Assembly: GCA_023700805.1 (NCBI GenBank)
Contig: JAMPYF010000003.1
Location: 1-64,000, forward strand
Direction of reading: 5' to 3'
Length of the DNA stretch: 64,000 bases
Source of the DNA: Sulfuritalea sp.
GTDB lineage: Bacteria; Pseudomonadota; Gammaproteobacteria; Burkholderiales; Rhodocyclaceae
Positions within the stretch are counted from its first letter, which is position 1, and the number at the start of each line of letters is the position of its first letter. This document shows, piece by piece, positions 41,514 through 51,399 of the stretch. The translations under genes were made by a program, and so were the position numbers. Under the pieces are notes generated by a model. It searched no databases. It was given only the letters and a program-made list of their open reading frames with translations, and was not told the origin of the DNA.

Positions 41514-42239
41514 ATGGCCGGACATTCCAAATGGGCCAACATCCAACATCGCAAGGGGCGCCAGGACGCCAAGCGGGGCAAGGTGTTCACCAAGCTGATC
41601 AAGGAAATCACCGTCGCCGCGAAGATGGGCGGCGGCGACGTCAGCGCCAACCCGCGGCTGCGGCTGGCGATCGAGAAGGCCAAGGGGCAGAGCCTGCCCA
41701 AGGACAACATCGATAACGCGGTCAAGCGCGGCACCGGCCAGCTCGAAGGCGTGAATTACGAAGAAATCCGCTATGAAGGCTATGGCATCAACGGCGCGGC
41801 GGTGATGGTCGACTGCCTGACCGACAACAAGGTGCGCACCGTCGCCGAAGTGCGCCACGCCTTCGCCAAGCACGGCGGCAACATGGGCACCGACGGCAGC
41901 GTCGCCTTCCTGTTCACCCACTGCGGGCAAATGATCTTCGCGCCCGGCACCGACGAGGCGGCGCTGATGGATGCGGCGATCGAGGCCGGCGCCGACGACG
42001 TGCTGACCAACGAGGACGGCTCGATCGAGGTGATCACGCCGCCCAACGACTTCGCCAACGTCAAGGACGCGCTGGAGAAGGCCGGGTTCAGGCCGGAATT
42101 CGGCGAAGTGACGATGAAGCCGCAGAACGAAACCGAGTTCGCCGGCGAGGACGCGCTGAAAATGCAGAAGCTGCTCGACGCGCTCGAAGCGCTGGACGAC
42201 GTGCAGGAAGTCTATACGACGGCGGTGATCGACGAATAA
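41514..42239 (+). CDS. yebC: YebC/PmpR family regulatory protein
   Basis: 241 residues. Begins [22 protein letters not shown], the invariant YebC start, with [12 protein letters not shown] and a three-domain body. Members act as transcriptional regulators or as translation factors for proline-rich stretches. Diverges from the HerA-like ATPase with 80 bp between; ruvC lies downstream after a transporter gene, reminiscent of the classic yebC-ruvC order. Confidence 0.97.
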   Translation: MAGHSKWANIQHRKGRQDAKRGKVFTKLIKEITVAAKMGGGDVSANPRLRLAIEKAKGQSLPKDNIDNAVKRGTGQLEGVNYEEIRYEGYGINGAAVMVDCLTDNKVRTVAEVRHAFAKHGGNMGTDGSVAFLFTHCGQMIFAPGTDEAALMDAAIEAGADDVLTNEDGSIEVITPPNDFANVKDALEKAGFRPEFGEVTMKPQNETEFAGEDALKMQKLLDALEALDDVQEVYTTAVIDE

Positions 42240-42267
42240 ACGCGCCGGCCCGCCACGCGGCCGCCGC

Positions 42268-42480
42268 TTAGCGGACGGCCGTCCTGGCCTGCGGGGACTG
42301 CAGATCGGCGGCGATCGCGCGCGCATGGCGTGCCGGATCGCCGCTCAGGTAGACCTTGGCGATGCGTCCGGCCGGGTCGAGATGAAGCTGTACCGGTGAG
42401 CAGTCCCCCCGCCCGCTTGCGCATCACGCCCTGCTCCTCGGTCGATCGAAACTTGCCGCGTTGGCGCGGCGAATCGGGAA
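42268..42480 (-). pseudogene. Possible decayed small gene with a frameshift
   Basis: Reading the minus strand, one frame gives FRSTEEQGVMRKRAGG and the next frame gives DCSPVQLHLDPAGRIAKVYL then SGDPARHARAIAADL before a TAA at 42268. The frames meet at a run of six G (42405-42410). Each half looks like protein while the alternatives are Arg/Gly/Pro-rich. No start codon with a ribosome site is present. A sequencing error in the G-run, or real decay, would both explain it. Confidence 0.3.
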
Positions 42481-42511
42481 TCGGTTACCCTTGCGGGCTG
42501 AATTTTCGGCC

Positions 42512-43366
42512 ATGAGTTTTATGAACCGTTCCGTCCCCCTGTTGTTCGTCCTGCTCTGGAGCACCGGCTTCATCGGCGCCAAGTTTGGCCTGCCGCACGC
42601 CGAGCCGCTCTCCTTTCTGCTGATCCGCTACCTGCTGGTGCTGGCGCTGATGACCCTGATCGCGCTGGCGATGCGCGCGCCCTGGCCGCGCGATGCGCGG
42701 CAATGGTTCCATATCGGCGTCGCCGGCCTGCTGGTGCATGGCGTCTACCTCGGCGGTGTCTTCATGTCCATCTCGAAGGGCCTGCCGGCCGGCGTCGCCA
42801 GCCTGGTGGTGGGCATCCAGCCGCTGCTGACTGCCGTCGGCGCCGGCTGGCTGCTGAAGGAAGCCGTGCTGGCGCGGCAATGGCTCGGCCTGGTGCTCGG
42901 CTTCGTCGGCGTCGCCATCGTGGTGTCGGGCAAGCTCGGCAGCGGCTTCGGCCTCGATGCGCTGTGGCCGGCGCTGGCGGCGCTGGCCGGCATCACCGCC
43001 GGCACGCTCTACCAGAAGCGCTACTGCCCAAGTTTTGATTGGCGCACCGGCGCCATCGCCCAGTTCCTGCCCACGGCCGTCGCCACGGCCGTCGTCGCCG
43101 GCCTGACCGAGGATTTCCGCGTCGACTGGGCGCCGGATTTCATCTTCGCCCTGGCCTGGCTGGTGCTGGTGCTGTCGCTGGGAGCGATCTCTCTGCTCAA
43201 CATGCTGATCCGGCGCGGCAGCGCGGTGAATCTCGCCAGCCTGTTCTACCTGGTGCCGCCCTGCACCGCACTGATCGCCTGGCTGCTGTTCGACGAGCGC
43301 CTGGCCGGCATGGCGCTGGTCGGCATGGCGCTCGCGGTGTGGGGCGTGTATCTTGCGCGAAAATGA
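42512..43366 (+). CDS. EamA/DMT-superfamily transporter
   Basis: 284 residues, ten membrane helices: [23 protein letters not shown] opens repeat one and [14 protein letters not shown] the second. Start at 42512 (MSFMNRSV) or 42521; neither has a clear ribosome site. Probable metabolite exporter. Its stop overlaps the ruvC start (ATGA), so ruvC is translationally coupled to it. Confidence 0.87.
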   Translation: MSFMNRSVPLLFVLLWSTGFIGAKFGLPHAEPLSFLLIRYLLVLALMTLIALAMRAPWPRDARQWFHIGVAGLLVHGVYLGGVFMSISKGLPAGVASLVVGIQPLLTAVGAGWLLKEAVLARQWLGLVLGFVGVAIVVSGKLGSGFGLDALWPALAALAGITAGTLYQKRYCPSFDWRTGAIAQFLPTAVATAVVAGLTEDFRVDWAPDFIFALAWLVLVLSLGAISLLNMLIRRGSAVNLASLFYLVPPCTALIAWLLFDERLAGMALVGMALAVWGVYLARK

Positions 43367-43908
43367 AACCGCCATTGTCTAGCAGCATCCGCATCCTCGG
43401 CATTGATCCCGGCTTGCGCTCGACCGGCTTCGGGGTCATCGACAAAACTGGCGGCAAGCTGGCCTATGTCGCCAGCGGCTGCGTCAAGACCGATGCGGAG
43501 GGCAGCCTGCCGCAGCGCATCAAGACCATAGTCGACGGCCTGGTCGAGATCATCTCCACTTACGGCCCGCAACAGGCGGCGGTGGAAATCGTCTTCGTGA
43601 ACGTCAATCCGCAATCCACGCTGCTGCTGGGCCAGGCGCGCGGCGCGGCGATCGCCGCGCTGGTGACGGCCAACCTGCCGGTCGCCGAATACACCGCGCT
43701 GCAGGTCAAGCAGGCGGTGGTCGGCCATGGCAAGGCGGCGAAGGAACAGGTCCAGGCCATGGTCGCGCGCCTGCTCAATCTGCCCGGCATACCGAGCAGC
43801 GACGCCGCCGATGCGCTGGCCTGCGCGATCGCCCACGCCCATGGCGGCCAGGGCATGGGCGCGCTATCCACCCTAGGCAGACGCATGCGCAACGGGCGGC
43901 TGGTGTGA
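43363..43908 (+). CDS. ruvC: Holliday junction resolvase RuvC
   Basis: 181 residues. Catalytic acidic residues are seen in [17 protein letters not shown] (Asp15), VEIVFVN (Glu) and [14 protein letters not shown] (two Asp). It cuts Holliday junctions moved by RuvAB. It overlaps the transporter stop by 4 bp and is followed by a glycosyltransferase instead of ruvA. Confidence 0.96.
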   Translation: MKPPLSSSIRILGIDPGLRSTGFGVIDKTGGKLAYVASGCVKTDAEGSLPQRIKTIVDGLVEIISTYGPQQAAVEIVFVNVNPQSTLLLGQARGAAIAALVTANLPVAEYTALQVKQAVVGHGKAAKEQVQAMVARLLNLPGIPSSDAADALACAIAHAHGGQGMGALSTLGRRMRNGRLV

Positions 43909-44020
43909 TGGCCGCGCCCGCCGCAGGGCCTTCCCAAGATGGGCGCAGCCAGGCACCCGAAGATCGCGCAGCGATCGAACCGCCGTCACCCCCTTTCGCG
44001 GAAAGGGGGCCGGGGGGAAA
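43908..44020 (+). repeat. Start-codon repeat, copy 1 (glycosyltransferase)
   Basis: Begins ATGGCCGCGCCC and ends GGGGGGAAAGT. It contains a perfect hairpin, stem 43989-43997 with 44001-44009 and loop GCG. Copy 2 before ruvB has the same frame of conserved blocks (GTCACCCCC, GGGGGCCGGG) but different inner stem bases. Confidence 0.7.
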
Positions 44021-45206
44021 GTACAACATCCTTTATGCCTGGGAGTTCGGCGCCAACCTCGGTCACGTCGGCGCCTTCATGCCGCTGGCGCGCGCTCTGC
44101 GCGATCAGGGGCATGAGGTGCACTGGATGGTGACCCAGCCTGCCGTGGTCGGCGATTTCCTCGCGAGCCAGGATTTCAACTGGCTGGCCGCGCCGTCGGT
44201 GCCCGAGGCCGCCCGCCCAGGGCCGCCGCTGACCTATGCCGACATCCTGCTGCGCTTCGGCTATGCAGATTCCCGCTCGCTGTTCGGCCTGGTCGGCGCC
44301 TGGCGCGAAGCCATGCGCCTGACCGGCGCCCGGCTGGTGCTGGCCGACCACGCGCCGACCGCGCTGCTCGCGGCGCGCAGTCTCGGCATCCCCGTCATGC
44401 TGTTCTCCAACGGCTTCACCGCCCCGCCGCGGGTGAGCCCGCTGCCCAACATGCGGCCCTGGGCGCCGCAAGCCGAGCAAACCATCAGCCAGCTCGACCT
44501 CGCCGCGCTGGCTGCGATCAATGCGGTGCTGCGCCGCTACCGCTGTCCGCCCTTGCAGCATCTGGCCGAACTGTTCGACGTCGCCGAGGAAGCGCTGGTG
44601 AGCTTTCCCGAACTCGACCACTACGCCGACCGCGGCCCGGCGCGCTACTGGGGCAGCCTGCCCAGCGCCGGCAGCGGACAGGCCGTGGCCTGGCCGGCCG
44701 GCGGCGGCAAGCGCGTGTTCGCCTACCTGCGTGCCGAAAGCCCGCACCACGAAGCGGTGCTGGCCGCCCTGCGCGCGCTGGGGCAGGCGACCGTGATCTA
44801 CTTTCCCTATCTGCCGCCCGCGCTGGCCGCGCGCCATGCCGCGCCGCATCTGCGTTTTCTCGACCATCCGGCCGACATCGCGCAGATGACGCGCGAAGCC
44901 GATCTGGCCGTCACCTACGCCAGCCTGGCGACCACCACGGCCTTCCTGCTCGCCGGCAAGCCGCTGCTGCTGCTGCCCGGCCATCTGGAGCAGTTCCTGG
45001 TGGCGCGCCGCGTCGAGGAAATGGGCGCCGGCCGGCTGGTGAATCCCGAGCAGCCGCCGGGCGACCTCGCCGCCGTGCTCGCCGACCTGATCGGCAATCC
45101 ATCCTGGCGCAGCAATGCCCAGGCCTTCGCCGCCAAGTACGCCGCCTTCGACCAGCAGGCGGTGATCGGCAACCTGGTGCGCCGCATCGACGAAATCCTC
45201 GCATGA
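43908..45206 (+). CDS. GT-B glycosyltransferase (MGT-like) between ruvC and ruvA
   Basis: 432 residues. From residue 39 it reads [34 protein letters not shown] (given here as two joined parts of the family pattern, the N-terminal Rossmann half), and near the end [36 protein letters not shown], the donor-binding half. The acceptor and sugar are unknown. Residues 1-38 (with [12 protein letters not shown]) are encoded by a repeat that supplies the start codon; ATG at 43908 or GTG at 43905 overlaps the ruvC stop. No in-frame start exists after the repeat. Confidence 0.85.
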   Translation: MAAPAAGPSQDGRSQAPEDRAAIEPPSPPFAERGPGGKYNILYAWEFGANLGHVGAFMPLARALRDQGHEVHWMVTQPAVVGDFLASQDFNWLAAPSVPEAARPGPPLTYADILLRFGYADSRSLFGLVGAWREAMRLTGARLVLADHAPTALLAARSLGIPVMLFSNGFTAPPRVSPLPNMRPWAPQAEQTISQLDLAALAAINAVLRRYRCPPLQHLAELFDVAEEALVSFPELDHYADRGPARYWGSLPSAGSGQAVAWPAGGGKRVFAYLRAESPHHEAVLAALRALGQATVIYFPYLPPALAARHAAPHLRFLDHPADIAQMTREADLAVTYASLATTTAFLLAGKPLLLLPGHLEQFLVARRVEEMGAGRLVNPEQPPGDLAAVLADLIGNPSWRSNAQAFAAKYAAFDQQAVIGNLVRRIDEILA

Positions 45207-45216
45207 AAGGAAAACC

Positions 45217-45816
45217 ATGATCGGTCGCCTCAGCGGCATGCTCATCGAAAAGAACCCGCCATCGATCACGGTGGATGTACAGGGCCTCGGCTATGAAGTC
45301 GATGTGCCGATGAGCACTTTCTACAACCTGCCGGCCACGGGTGAAAAAGTCACTCTGCATACGCACCTGATCGTGCGCGAGGACGGCCACTACCTATACG
45401 GCTTCGCCTCGCCGGAGGAACGCGCCGCCTTCCGCCAGTTGCTGAAGATTTCCGGCATCGGCGCGCGCACCGCGCTGGCCGTGCTCTCCGGCATGTCGGT
45501 GACGGAACTGGCGCAGGCGGTGACGCTGCAGGAAGCCGGGCGCCTGACCAAGGTGCCCGGCATAGGCAAGAAGACCGCCGAACGCCTGCTGCTGGAGCTG
45601 CGCGACCGCCTGCCGAAAACCCTCGCCACCGGCGGCGGCACAAGAGTTGGCGCTGGCGACACGGCGGCCGACGCCGCCGCGGACATCATGAACGCGCTGC
45701 TGGCGCTCGGCTACAACGAACGCGAGGCGGCTTCGGCCATGAAGGCGCTGGCACCCGACGTTTCCGTCTCCGACGGCATCCGCGCCGCGCTCAAGCTGCT
45801 CTCGAAATCCTCGTGA
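45217..45816 (+). CDS. ruvA: Holliday junction branch migration protein RuvA
   Basis: 199 residues. Domain I OB-fold ([28 protein letters not shown], quoted as the start motif), domain II with two helix-hairpin-helices ([20 protein letters not shown] and [23 protein letters not shown]) and domain III ([22 protein letters not shown]), joined by the usual flexible linker. That linker contains RVGAGDTAA, whose DNA is the 26-bp repeat. RuvA tetramers bind the junction and load RuvB. AAAGGA lies 8 nt upstream. Confidence 0.96.
   Translation: MIGRLSGMLIEKNPPSITVDVQGLGYEVDVPMSTFYNLPATGEKVTLHTHLIVREDGHYLYGFASPEERAAFRQLLKISGIGARTALAVLSGMSVTELAQAVTLQEAGRLTKVPGIGKKTAERLLLELRDRLPKTLATGGGTRVGAGDTAADAAADIMNALLALGYNEREAASAMKALAPDVSVSDGIRAALKLLSKSS
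45643..45668 (+). repeat. 26-bp dispersed repeat, copy in ruvA linker
   Basis: Identical over 26 bp to the HerA-like ATPase copy (40130-40155, opposite strand), same reading frame, encoding RVGAGDTAA between RuvA domains II and III where length and sequence vary among species. Confidence 0.8.
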
Positions 45817-45850
45817 GGCGGCGCCCGCCCGCCTCGGCTAAACTCACGGC

Positions 45851-45960
45851 ATGAGCGCCCCGCACGGCCGCCCTAAGGGGCGCCAACAATCGCACGAAGC
45901 CGCGCAGAGGCGCACCACTGTCACCCCCTCGCTCGGCGAGGGGGCCGGGCGGAGAGTAGT
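45851..45960 (+). repeat. Start-codon repeat, copy 2 (ruvB)
   Basis: Begins ATGAGCGCCCCG and ends GGGCGGAGAGT. Hairpin stem 45924-45932 with 45936-45944, loop TCG. Compared with copy 1 the inner stem is TCGC/GCGA instead of TTTC/GAAA, so pairing is kept despite change on both sides. Confidence 0.7.
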
Positions 45961-45967
45961 CCCATGA
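45851..45967 (+). CDS. Possible 38-codon leader peptide overlapping ruvB start
   Basis: An open frame [20 protein letters not shown] ... ends [12 protein letters not shown] with a TGA that overlaps the ruvB ATG (ATGA). It lies wholly in the repeat and begins 35 bp after the ruvA stop. Similar N-terminal extensions are seen at the glycosyltransferase. Translation is unproven; coupling to ruvB would be the only obvious role. Confidence 0.3.
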   Translation: MSAPHGRPKGRQQSHEAAQRRTTVTPSLGEGAGRRVVP

Positions 45968-47025
45968 GCATCCAGACCGACAAGTTCGCCGCCGCCGCGC
46001 CCGAGCGCCTGATCTCGGCGGGGCGCGAATCGACCCAGGAAGACGTGCTGGAGCGCGCCCTGCGGCCCAAGCGCCTGGCCGATTACGTCGGCCAGCAGAA
46101 GATCCGCGGCCAGTTGGAGATCTTCATCGAGGCCGCCAAGCGGCGCGCCGAATCGATGGACCACGTGCTGCTGTTCGGCCCGCCGGGCCTGGGCAAGACC
46201 ACGCTGGCGCACATCATCGCCCACGAGATGGGCGTCAATCTGCGCCATACCTCGGGCCCGGTGCTGGAGCGCGCCGGCGACCTGGCGGCGATGCTGACCA
46301 ACCTGGAACCGCACGACGTGCTGTTCATCGACGAAATCCACCGCCTGAGTCCCGTGGTCGAGGAAATCCTCTACCCGGCGCTGGAGGATTTCCAGATCGA
46401 CATCATGATCGGCGAAGGTCCCTCGGCACGCTCGGTCAAGCTCGACCTGCCGCCCTTCACGCTGATCGGCGCCACCACGCGCGCCGGCATGCTGACCAAT
46501 CCGCTGCGCGACCGCTTCGGCATCGTCGCCCGGCTGGAGTTCTACACGCCGGACGAGCTCGCCCTGATCGTGCGCCGCTCGGCCCACCTGCTCAATTGCG
46601 ACATCGTCGAAGACGGTGCGGTGGAAATCGCCAAGCGCTCACGCGGCACGCCGCGCATCTCGAACCGCCTGCTGCGCCGCGTGCGCGATTTCGCCGAGGT
46701 CAAGGCCGACGGCAGGATCACGCGCGAGGTGGCCGATGCGGCGCTGACCATGCTCGATGTCGACCACCTCGGCCTCGACGTCATGGACCGCAAGCTGCTG
46801 GGCGCCATGCTGGAGAAATTCGGCGGCGGCCCGGTCGGCGTGGACAACCTCGCCGCCGCGATCGGCGAGGCGCGCGACACCATCGAGGACGTGCTGGAAC
46901 CCTACCTGATCCAGCAGGGCTACCTGCAGCGCACCCCGCGCGGCCGCGTCGCGACGGCGAGCATCTGGCGGCACTTCGGGCTCCGGTCGCCACAAGATCC
47001 GAATCAGGGCCTTTGGAACGAATAA
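45964..47025 (+). CDS. ruvB: Holliday junction branch migration ATPase RuvB
   Basis: 353 residues. Walker A GPPGLGKT, Walker B FIDEIHR, sensor [17 protein letters not shown], and the winged-helix C-terminus [10 protein letters not shown]. RuvB hexamers drive branch migration with RuvA. The ribosome site region (GGAGAGTAGTCCC) belongs to the start-codon repeat, so translation depends on the repeat. Confidence 0.98.
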   Translation: MSIQTDKFAAAAPERLISAGRESTQEDVLERALRPKRLADYVGQQKIRGQLEIFIEAAKRRAESMDHVLLFGPPGLGKTTLAHIIAHEMGVNLRHTSGPVLERAGDLAAMLTNLEPHDVLFIDEIHRLSPVVEEILYPALEDFQIDIMIGEGPSARSVKLDLPPFTLIGATTRAGMLTNPLRDRFGIVARLEFYTPDELALIVRRSAHLLNCDIVEDGAVEIAKRSRGTPRISNRLLRRVRDFAEVKADGRITREVADAALTMLDVDHLGLDVMDRKLLGAMLEKFGGGPVGVDNLAAAIGEARDTIEDVLEPYLIQQGYLQRTPRGRVATASIWRHFGLRSPQDPNQGLWNE

Positions 47026-47035
47026 CGCCTGCCTG

Positions 47036-49657
47036 ATGAATTTTCAGCTTGTGCTCATCAAGCCGGACGGTTTCGAATACGTCGAAGCCGCTCGCGAGTC
47101 CATGGAAGTGTTGCAGGAATGCCTGATCGATCTCGGCCACTCGGCGCGAATCGACGTCAATAGCATCGACAGGGAAACCACGCCGGTCATATTTTGCGCC
47201 CAGCATCTCGACCCGGCCAGCATCGGCGGACTTCCGGCTCATTCGATCGTGTTCAACCTCGATCAGCTGGTGCCTGGCTATCCATGGTTCACCGAGCAAT
47301 ACCTGCAGGTGCTATCGAACTTTCGGGTCTGGGATTTCAGCGCAAGGAATGTTGAATACTTGCATCGCTCCGGGATAGCGCCGACGGCAATTCATGTTCC
47401 ATTCGGGTACTCGTCTTGCTTGACGCGCATTGCCGCCGCTGAAGTCCAGGATGTCGACGTTCTGTTCTTCGGTGCGCTGAACGAGCGGCGCCTGAGCGTA
47501 TTGCGTGAGTTGCGGGCGCGCGGAGCGCATGTGGTAGCGCTGAGCAATGTGTGGGCGGCAGAGCGGGATGCATGGATCGCGCGGGCCAAACTGGTGCTGA
47601 ATATCCATCAGGCGGACGCCGGCGAATTTGAAGCCGTCCGCGTTCTATTCCTGCTGGCGAACGGCAAAGCGGTGATCTCGGAAGAATATGCTCCGGATTC
47701 CGTCGCCGAAGTGCTGCGCGATCGATTTCTCGCCGTCCCATATCAGTCTTTGGCTGACGAATGCTTTCGCCTGCTCGACTCCGATGCCGAGCGTCAAGCG
47801 TTGCAGACACGCGCGGCGGCAGCTTGTCACGAGCCGGCACTGCTCGCACGCCCGGCGATTGAAAGGGCACTGCGCAACCTGGTGCGACCGGCCGCGGCCG
47901 TCGGCCTGGCGCTCTGCAGAAACGAAGCCGACATACTTGAGCCCTTTGTCCGTCACAACTTGGCCCTGCTCGACGCTCTTTATCTCGTCGATCATTGCAG
48001 TACCGATGGATCGCGCGAGATCTTGTCCCGGCTTTGCGAGGAAGACGATCGCCTCCGGGTGATCTTTCACGATGATCCTGAATTCGATCAGGCCGGCCTG
48101 ACTACTGCCTATGCGAAGCGCCTGGCCCGGCAATATGCCGCGGACTGGATTTTCATCCTCGATGCGGACGAGTTCATTGGTGTTGATTCGCCGGGAACTC
48201 TCGCCCAGAGGCTGCCCGCGGCCGCAAGCCTGGAACCGATTGCCTTGCCCTGGAAAACCTATATTCCGCTCCCGACTGACGATCCGAGCGAAACCAACCC
48301 TACGCTGCGAATCCGGCACAGACGATGTTCCGAAGAAACCCACTCCGAAACCACACCCGCCAGCAAGGTGGCGTTTTCGGCAGCGCTCGCGCGAAACGAC
48401 TGGTTCCGGGTGGATCATGGCGCCCACAATATCCACACACCGTCCGGCCCGACCCCTGGAACGCCCATCGCCGGAATGTCCCTGGCGCATTTCCCAGTGC
48501 GCAGTCCGGCACAGTTGAGGAGCAAGATTCTTGCTAACTTCTGGGCAACGGTGTCCGCGGGCTCCAGTCAGGTTGAATGGACGCACATGAACCAGTTTGC
48601 CCGGCGTTTCGAACTCTCCGAAAACCTCTCGACCGAGGAGTTTTTCGAGATCGCGCGGACCTTTCCGTACGGACTGCGCACAGAACTGGTCCTTGATCCA
48701 CTGCGGTCTGTCAGCCCGCCCGGCAACCGGCGGCCCGAGAGGACTTCTGCGGAGAGCAATCGCCAGCTTGTCGATGTCGCCGCCCGGCTGTTCAGAAGAC
48801 GTGCCAGGACGCTTTTGTCGTCCGGATCCATTGTTGTGGGCAGAAGCCGCTTTGGCCCCATGGCATACCTGCCTAACGACATGGTCATCGGCCGCAGCAT
48901 CGAACTTTACGGAGAATGGGCCGCAAACGAGATCCATCTGCTGCAACAAGTCCTTCGGCCTGGCGACAATGTGATCGATGTCGGTGCCAATATTGGCACC
49001 CACGCGATACCACTTGCCAAGGCGATCGGCGAAGCGGGTTTGCTGTTCGCCTTCGAGCCTCAGCCGCTGGTGCGCCAGATCTTGTGCACCAACATTGCGC
49101 TCAACGGACTCGCGAACGTTCGCGATTTCAATTCGGCAGTTTCGGACCATAGCGGACAGACAATCGTCAATTCACGCTGGGCTCTTCAACGCCAGAATAT
49201 CGGCGGCCTGAGTCTGGAAGCCGCGAGCGGGAACGAGCGCATCCCGATGATCCGGCTCGACGACCTGGAACTGCCTCGGATTGCATTGCTGAAGATAGAT
49301 GTCGAAGGCATGGAAGCAAAGGTTGTACGCGGCGCGTGCGGCCTTATCGAAAAGGATCGGCCGGTGATTTTTGCCGAGTGCAATCTGGATACGGGCGCCC
49401 GGGAACTGTTGGTCCGGCTATTTGAGATGAACTACCGCTGCTGGTGGCATATTTCGCCCTACTACAATCAGCATAACTTCTACCGCAACGCGGTCAACAT
49501 CTTTGCCGCAGCCGGTCATCCCGAGGCAAATATCATTGCATTGCCGGAAAACAGCCGGTTCCAAATGAACGGTCTGGAGCCGGTGCGCGATATCGACGAC
49601 AATTGGCGGCTGGCGGTTTCGCGGATTGCCAATGCCGCACAGGGCAGCGGGACTTGA
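47036..49657 (+). CDS. Three-module protein: two glycosyltransferase-like regions and an FkbM methyltransferase
   Basis: 873 residues. Residues 1-275 resemble CgeB-like glycosyltransferases (VDVLFFGALNERRLSVLREL, NIHQADAGEFEAVRVLFLLANG). Residues 285-555 resemble GT2/GT92 type enzymes (LCRNEADILEPFVRHN, LVDHCSTDGS, FILDADEFI, a DxD-like motif near residue 376). Residues 600-870 are an FkbM SAM-methyltransferase with VIDVGANIGTHAIPLAKAI near 645 and LLKIDVEGMEAKV. Likely modifies a surface glycan or its own product; acceptor unknown. Codon use is less GC-rich than neighbours, which hints at transfer. It starts 10 bp after ruvB and precedes ybgC. Confidence 0.82.
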   Translation: MNFQLVLIKPDGFEYVEAARESMEVLQECLIDLGHSARIDVNSIDRETTPVIFCAQHLDPASIGGLPAHSIVFNLDQLVPGYPWFTEQYLQVLSNFRVWDFSARNVEYLHRSGIAPTAIHVPFGYSSCLTRIAAAEVQDVDVLFFGALNERRLSVLRELRARGAHVVALSNVWAAERDAWIARAKLVLNIHQADAGEFEAVRVLFLLANGKAVISEEYAPDSVAEVLRDRFLAVPYQSLADECFRLLDSDAERQALQTRAAAACHEPALLARPAIERALRNLVRPAAAVGLALCRNEADILEPFVRHNLALLDALYLVDHCSTDGSREILSRLCEEDDRLRVIFHDDPEFDQAGLTTAYAKRLARQYAADWIFILDADEFIGVDSPGTLAQRLPAAASLEPIALPWKTYIPLPTDDPSETNPTLRIRHRRCSEETHSETTPASKVAFSAALARNDWFRVDHGAHNIHTPSGPTPGTPIAGMSLAHFPVRSPAQLRSKILANFWATVSAGSSQVEWTHMNQFARRFELSENLSTEEFFEIARTFPYGLRTELVLDPLRSVSPPGNRRPERTSAESNRQLVDVAARLFRRRARTLLSSGSIVVGRSRFGPMAYLPNDMVIGRSIELYGEWAANEIHLLQQVLRPGDNVIDVGANIGTHAIPLAKAIGEAGLLFAFEPQPLVRQILCTNIALNGLANVRDFNSAVSDHSGQTIVNSRWALQRQNIGGLSLEAASGNERIPMIRLDDLELPRIALLKIDVEGMEAKVVRGACGLIEKDRPVIFAECNLDTGARELLVRLFEMNYRCWWHISPYYNQHNFYRNAVNIFAAAGHPEANIIALPENSRFQMNGLEPVRDIDDNWRLAVSRIANAAQGSGT

Positions 49658-49683
49658 TCCGGATTTCACGAGCTGCCACTCAA

Positions 49684-49896
49684 ATGCGCACCCGCATTCG
49701 GGCATTCGCACAGCGCGCCAAGGAATGCCGCGTTTGCCGACCCGAAACCATTGGCCAGGAGGGCACGATCTTGGGCAACATTCACGCCGCCGACCACGGC
49801 GGCTTCCACGAGAGCGTTTGCAGGAGTTCTCGACCAGCATTCAGACAGTTGCGCGACTTTTTGGCGCGTCGCCTACGCAACGAGAATATCGGATGA
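49684..49896 (+). CDS. Hypothetical short ORF overlapping ybgC start
   Basis: 70 codons (MRTRIRAFAQRAKECRVCRP ... ending RRLRNENIG) whose stop overlaps the ybgC ATG by 4 bp. Basic, two Cys near residue 16; no ribosome site and no family. It fills the otherwise gene-free 235 bp before the tol cluster. Could be chance. Confidence 0.25.
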   Translation: MRTRIRAFAQRAKECRVCRPETIGQEGTILGNIHAADHGGFHESVCRSSRPAFRQLRDFLARRLRNENIG

Positions 49897-50305
49897 GCGC
49901 CCTTTTTCAATTTGATGTGCGCGTGTATTACGAAGACACCGACGCCGCCGGCATTGTCTATTACGCCAACTACCTGCGATTTCTCGAACGCGGCCGCACC
50001 GAGTTCCTGCGGGCGCTGGGTCACGACCAGAATGTCCTGATGCAGGAAGGCATCGCCTTCGCGGTGCGCTCGATCGCGGCCGAGTACCTGAAGCCGGCGC
50101 GGCTCGACGACCTGCTCGTCATCGAAACCAGCATCGCGTCGCTGGGCCGCGCCCAGCTCGGCTTCGCCCAACGCGTCCGGCGCGACCATGAGCTGCTGCT
50201 TGATGCGAAAATACGCGTGGCCTGCATCGACCCGGCGCGCGGCCGGCCGATCCCGATGCCGCGCATCCTTCACCAACAACTGTCAGCCCTGCCGGAAGCT
50301 CCGCA

Positions 50306-50309
<4 letters not shown>
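49893..50309 (+). CDS. ybgC: Tol-Pal associated acyl-CoA thioesterase YbgC
   Basis: 138 residues, hot-dog fold. [33 protein letters not shown] carries the active Asp of the 4-hydroxybenzoyl-CoA thioesterase family (motif quoted in full family form over residues 10-42). First gene of the tol-pal cluster; acts on acyl-CoA or acyl-ACP at the cytoplasmic side. Stop overlaps tolQ start. Confidence 0.95.
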
Positions 50310-50979
<670 letters not shown>

Positions 50980-50983
<4 letters not shown>

Positions 50984-51399
50984 GACAGCGCAGGCTCATG
51001 AATGAGATCAACGTCGTGCCCTACATCGACGTGATGCTGGTGCTGCTGGTCATCTTCATGGTCACGGCGCCGATGATCCAGACCGGCAGCGTCGATCTGC
51101 CCAGCGTCGGCAAGAGCAGCCAGCCGCCGGTGGCGCCGCTGGAAGTCATCATCAAGGCCGACAGCTCGCTGGCGCTGCGCGACCGGGCCAAGGGCGGCGC
51201 GGAGCAGGTCGTGACCCGCGCCGACCTGCCGGCCCGCCTCAGGGAAGCCCAGACGGCCAATCCGCAGCAGGCGGTGCTGATCGCCGGTGATCGCAGCGTC
51301 AAATATGAAGTCGTGCTGGGCGTCATGGACGAATTGCAGCGCCAGCAGGTGGCAAAGATCGGCCTGCTGGTACAACCGAGGCCTGCTGCCGACAAGTGA
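50980..51399 (+). CDS. tolR: Tol-Pal system protein TolR
   Basis: 139 residues. MNEINVVPYIDVMLVLLVIFMVTAP is the single helix with the proton-carrying Asp of ExbD/TolR proteins (quoted in two halves: NEINVVPYIDVML, VLLVIFMVTAP); the periplasmic domain follows. Overlaps tolQ and tolA by 4 bp. Confidence 0.96.
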
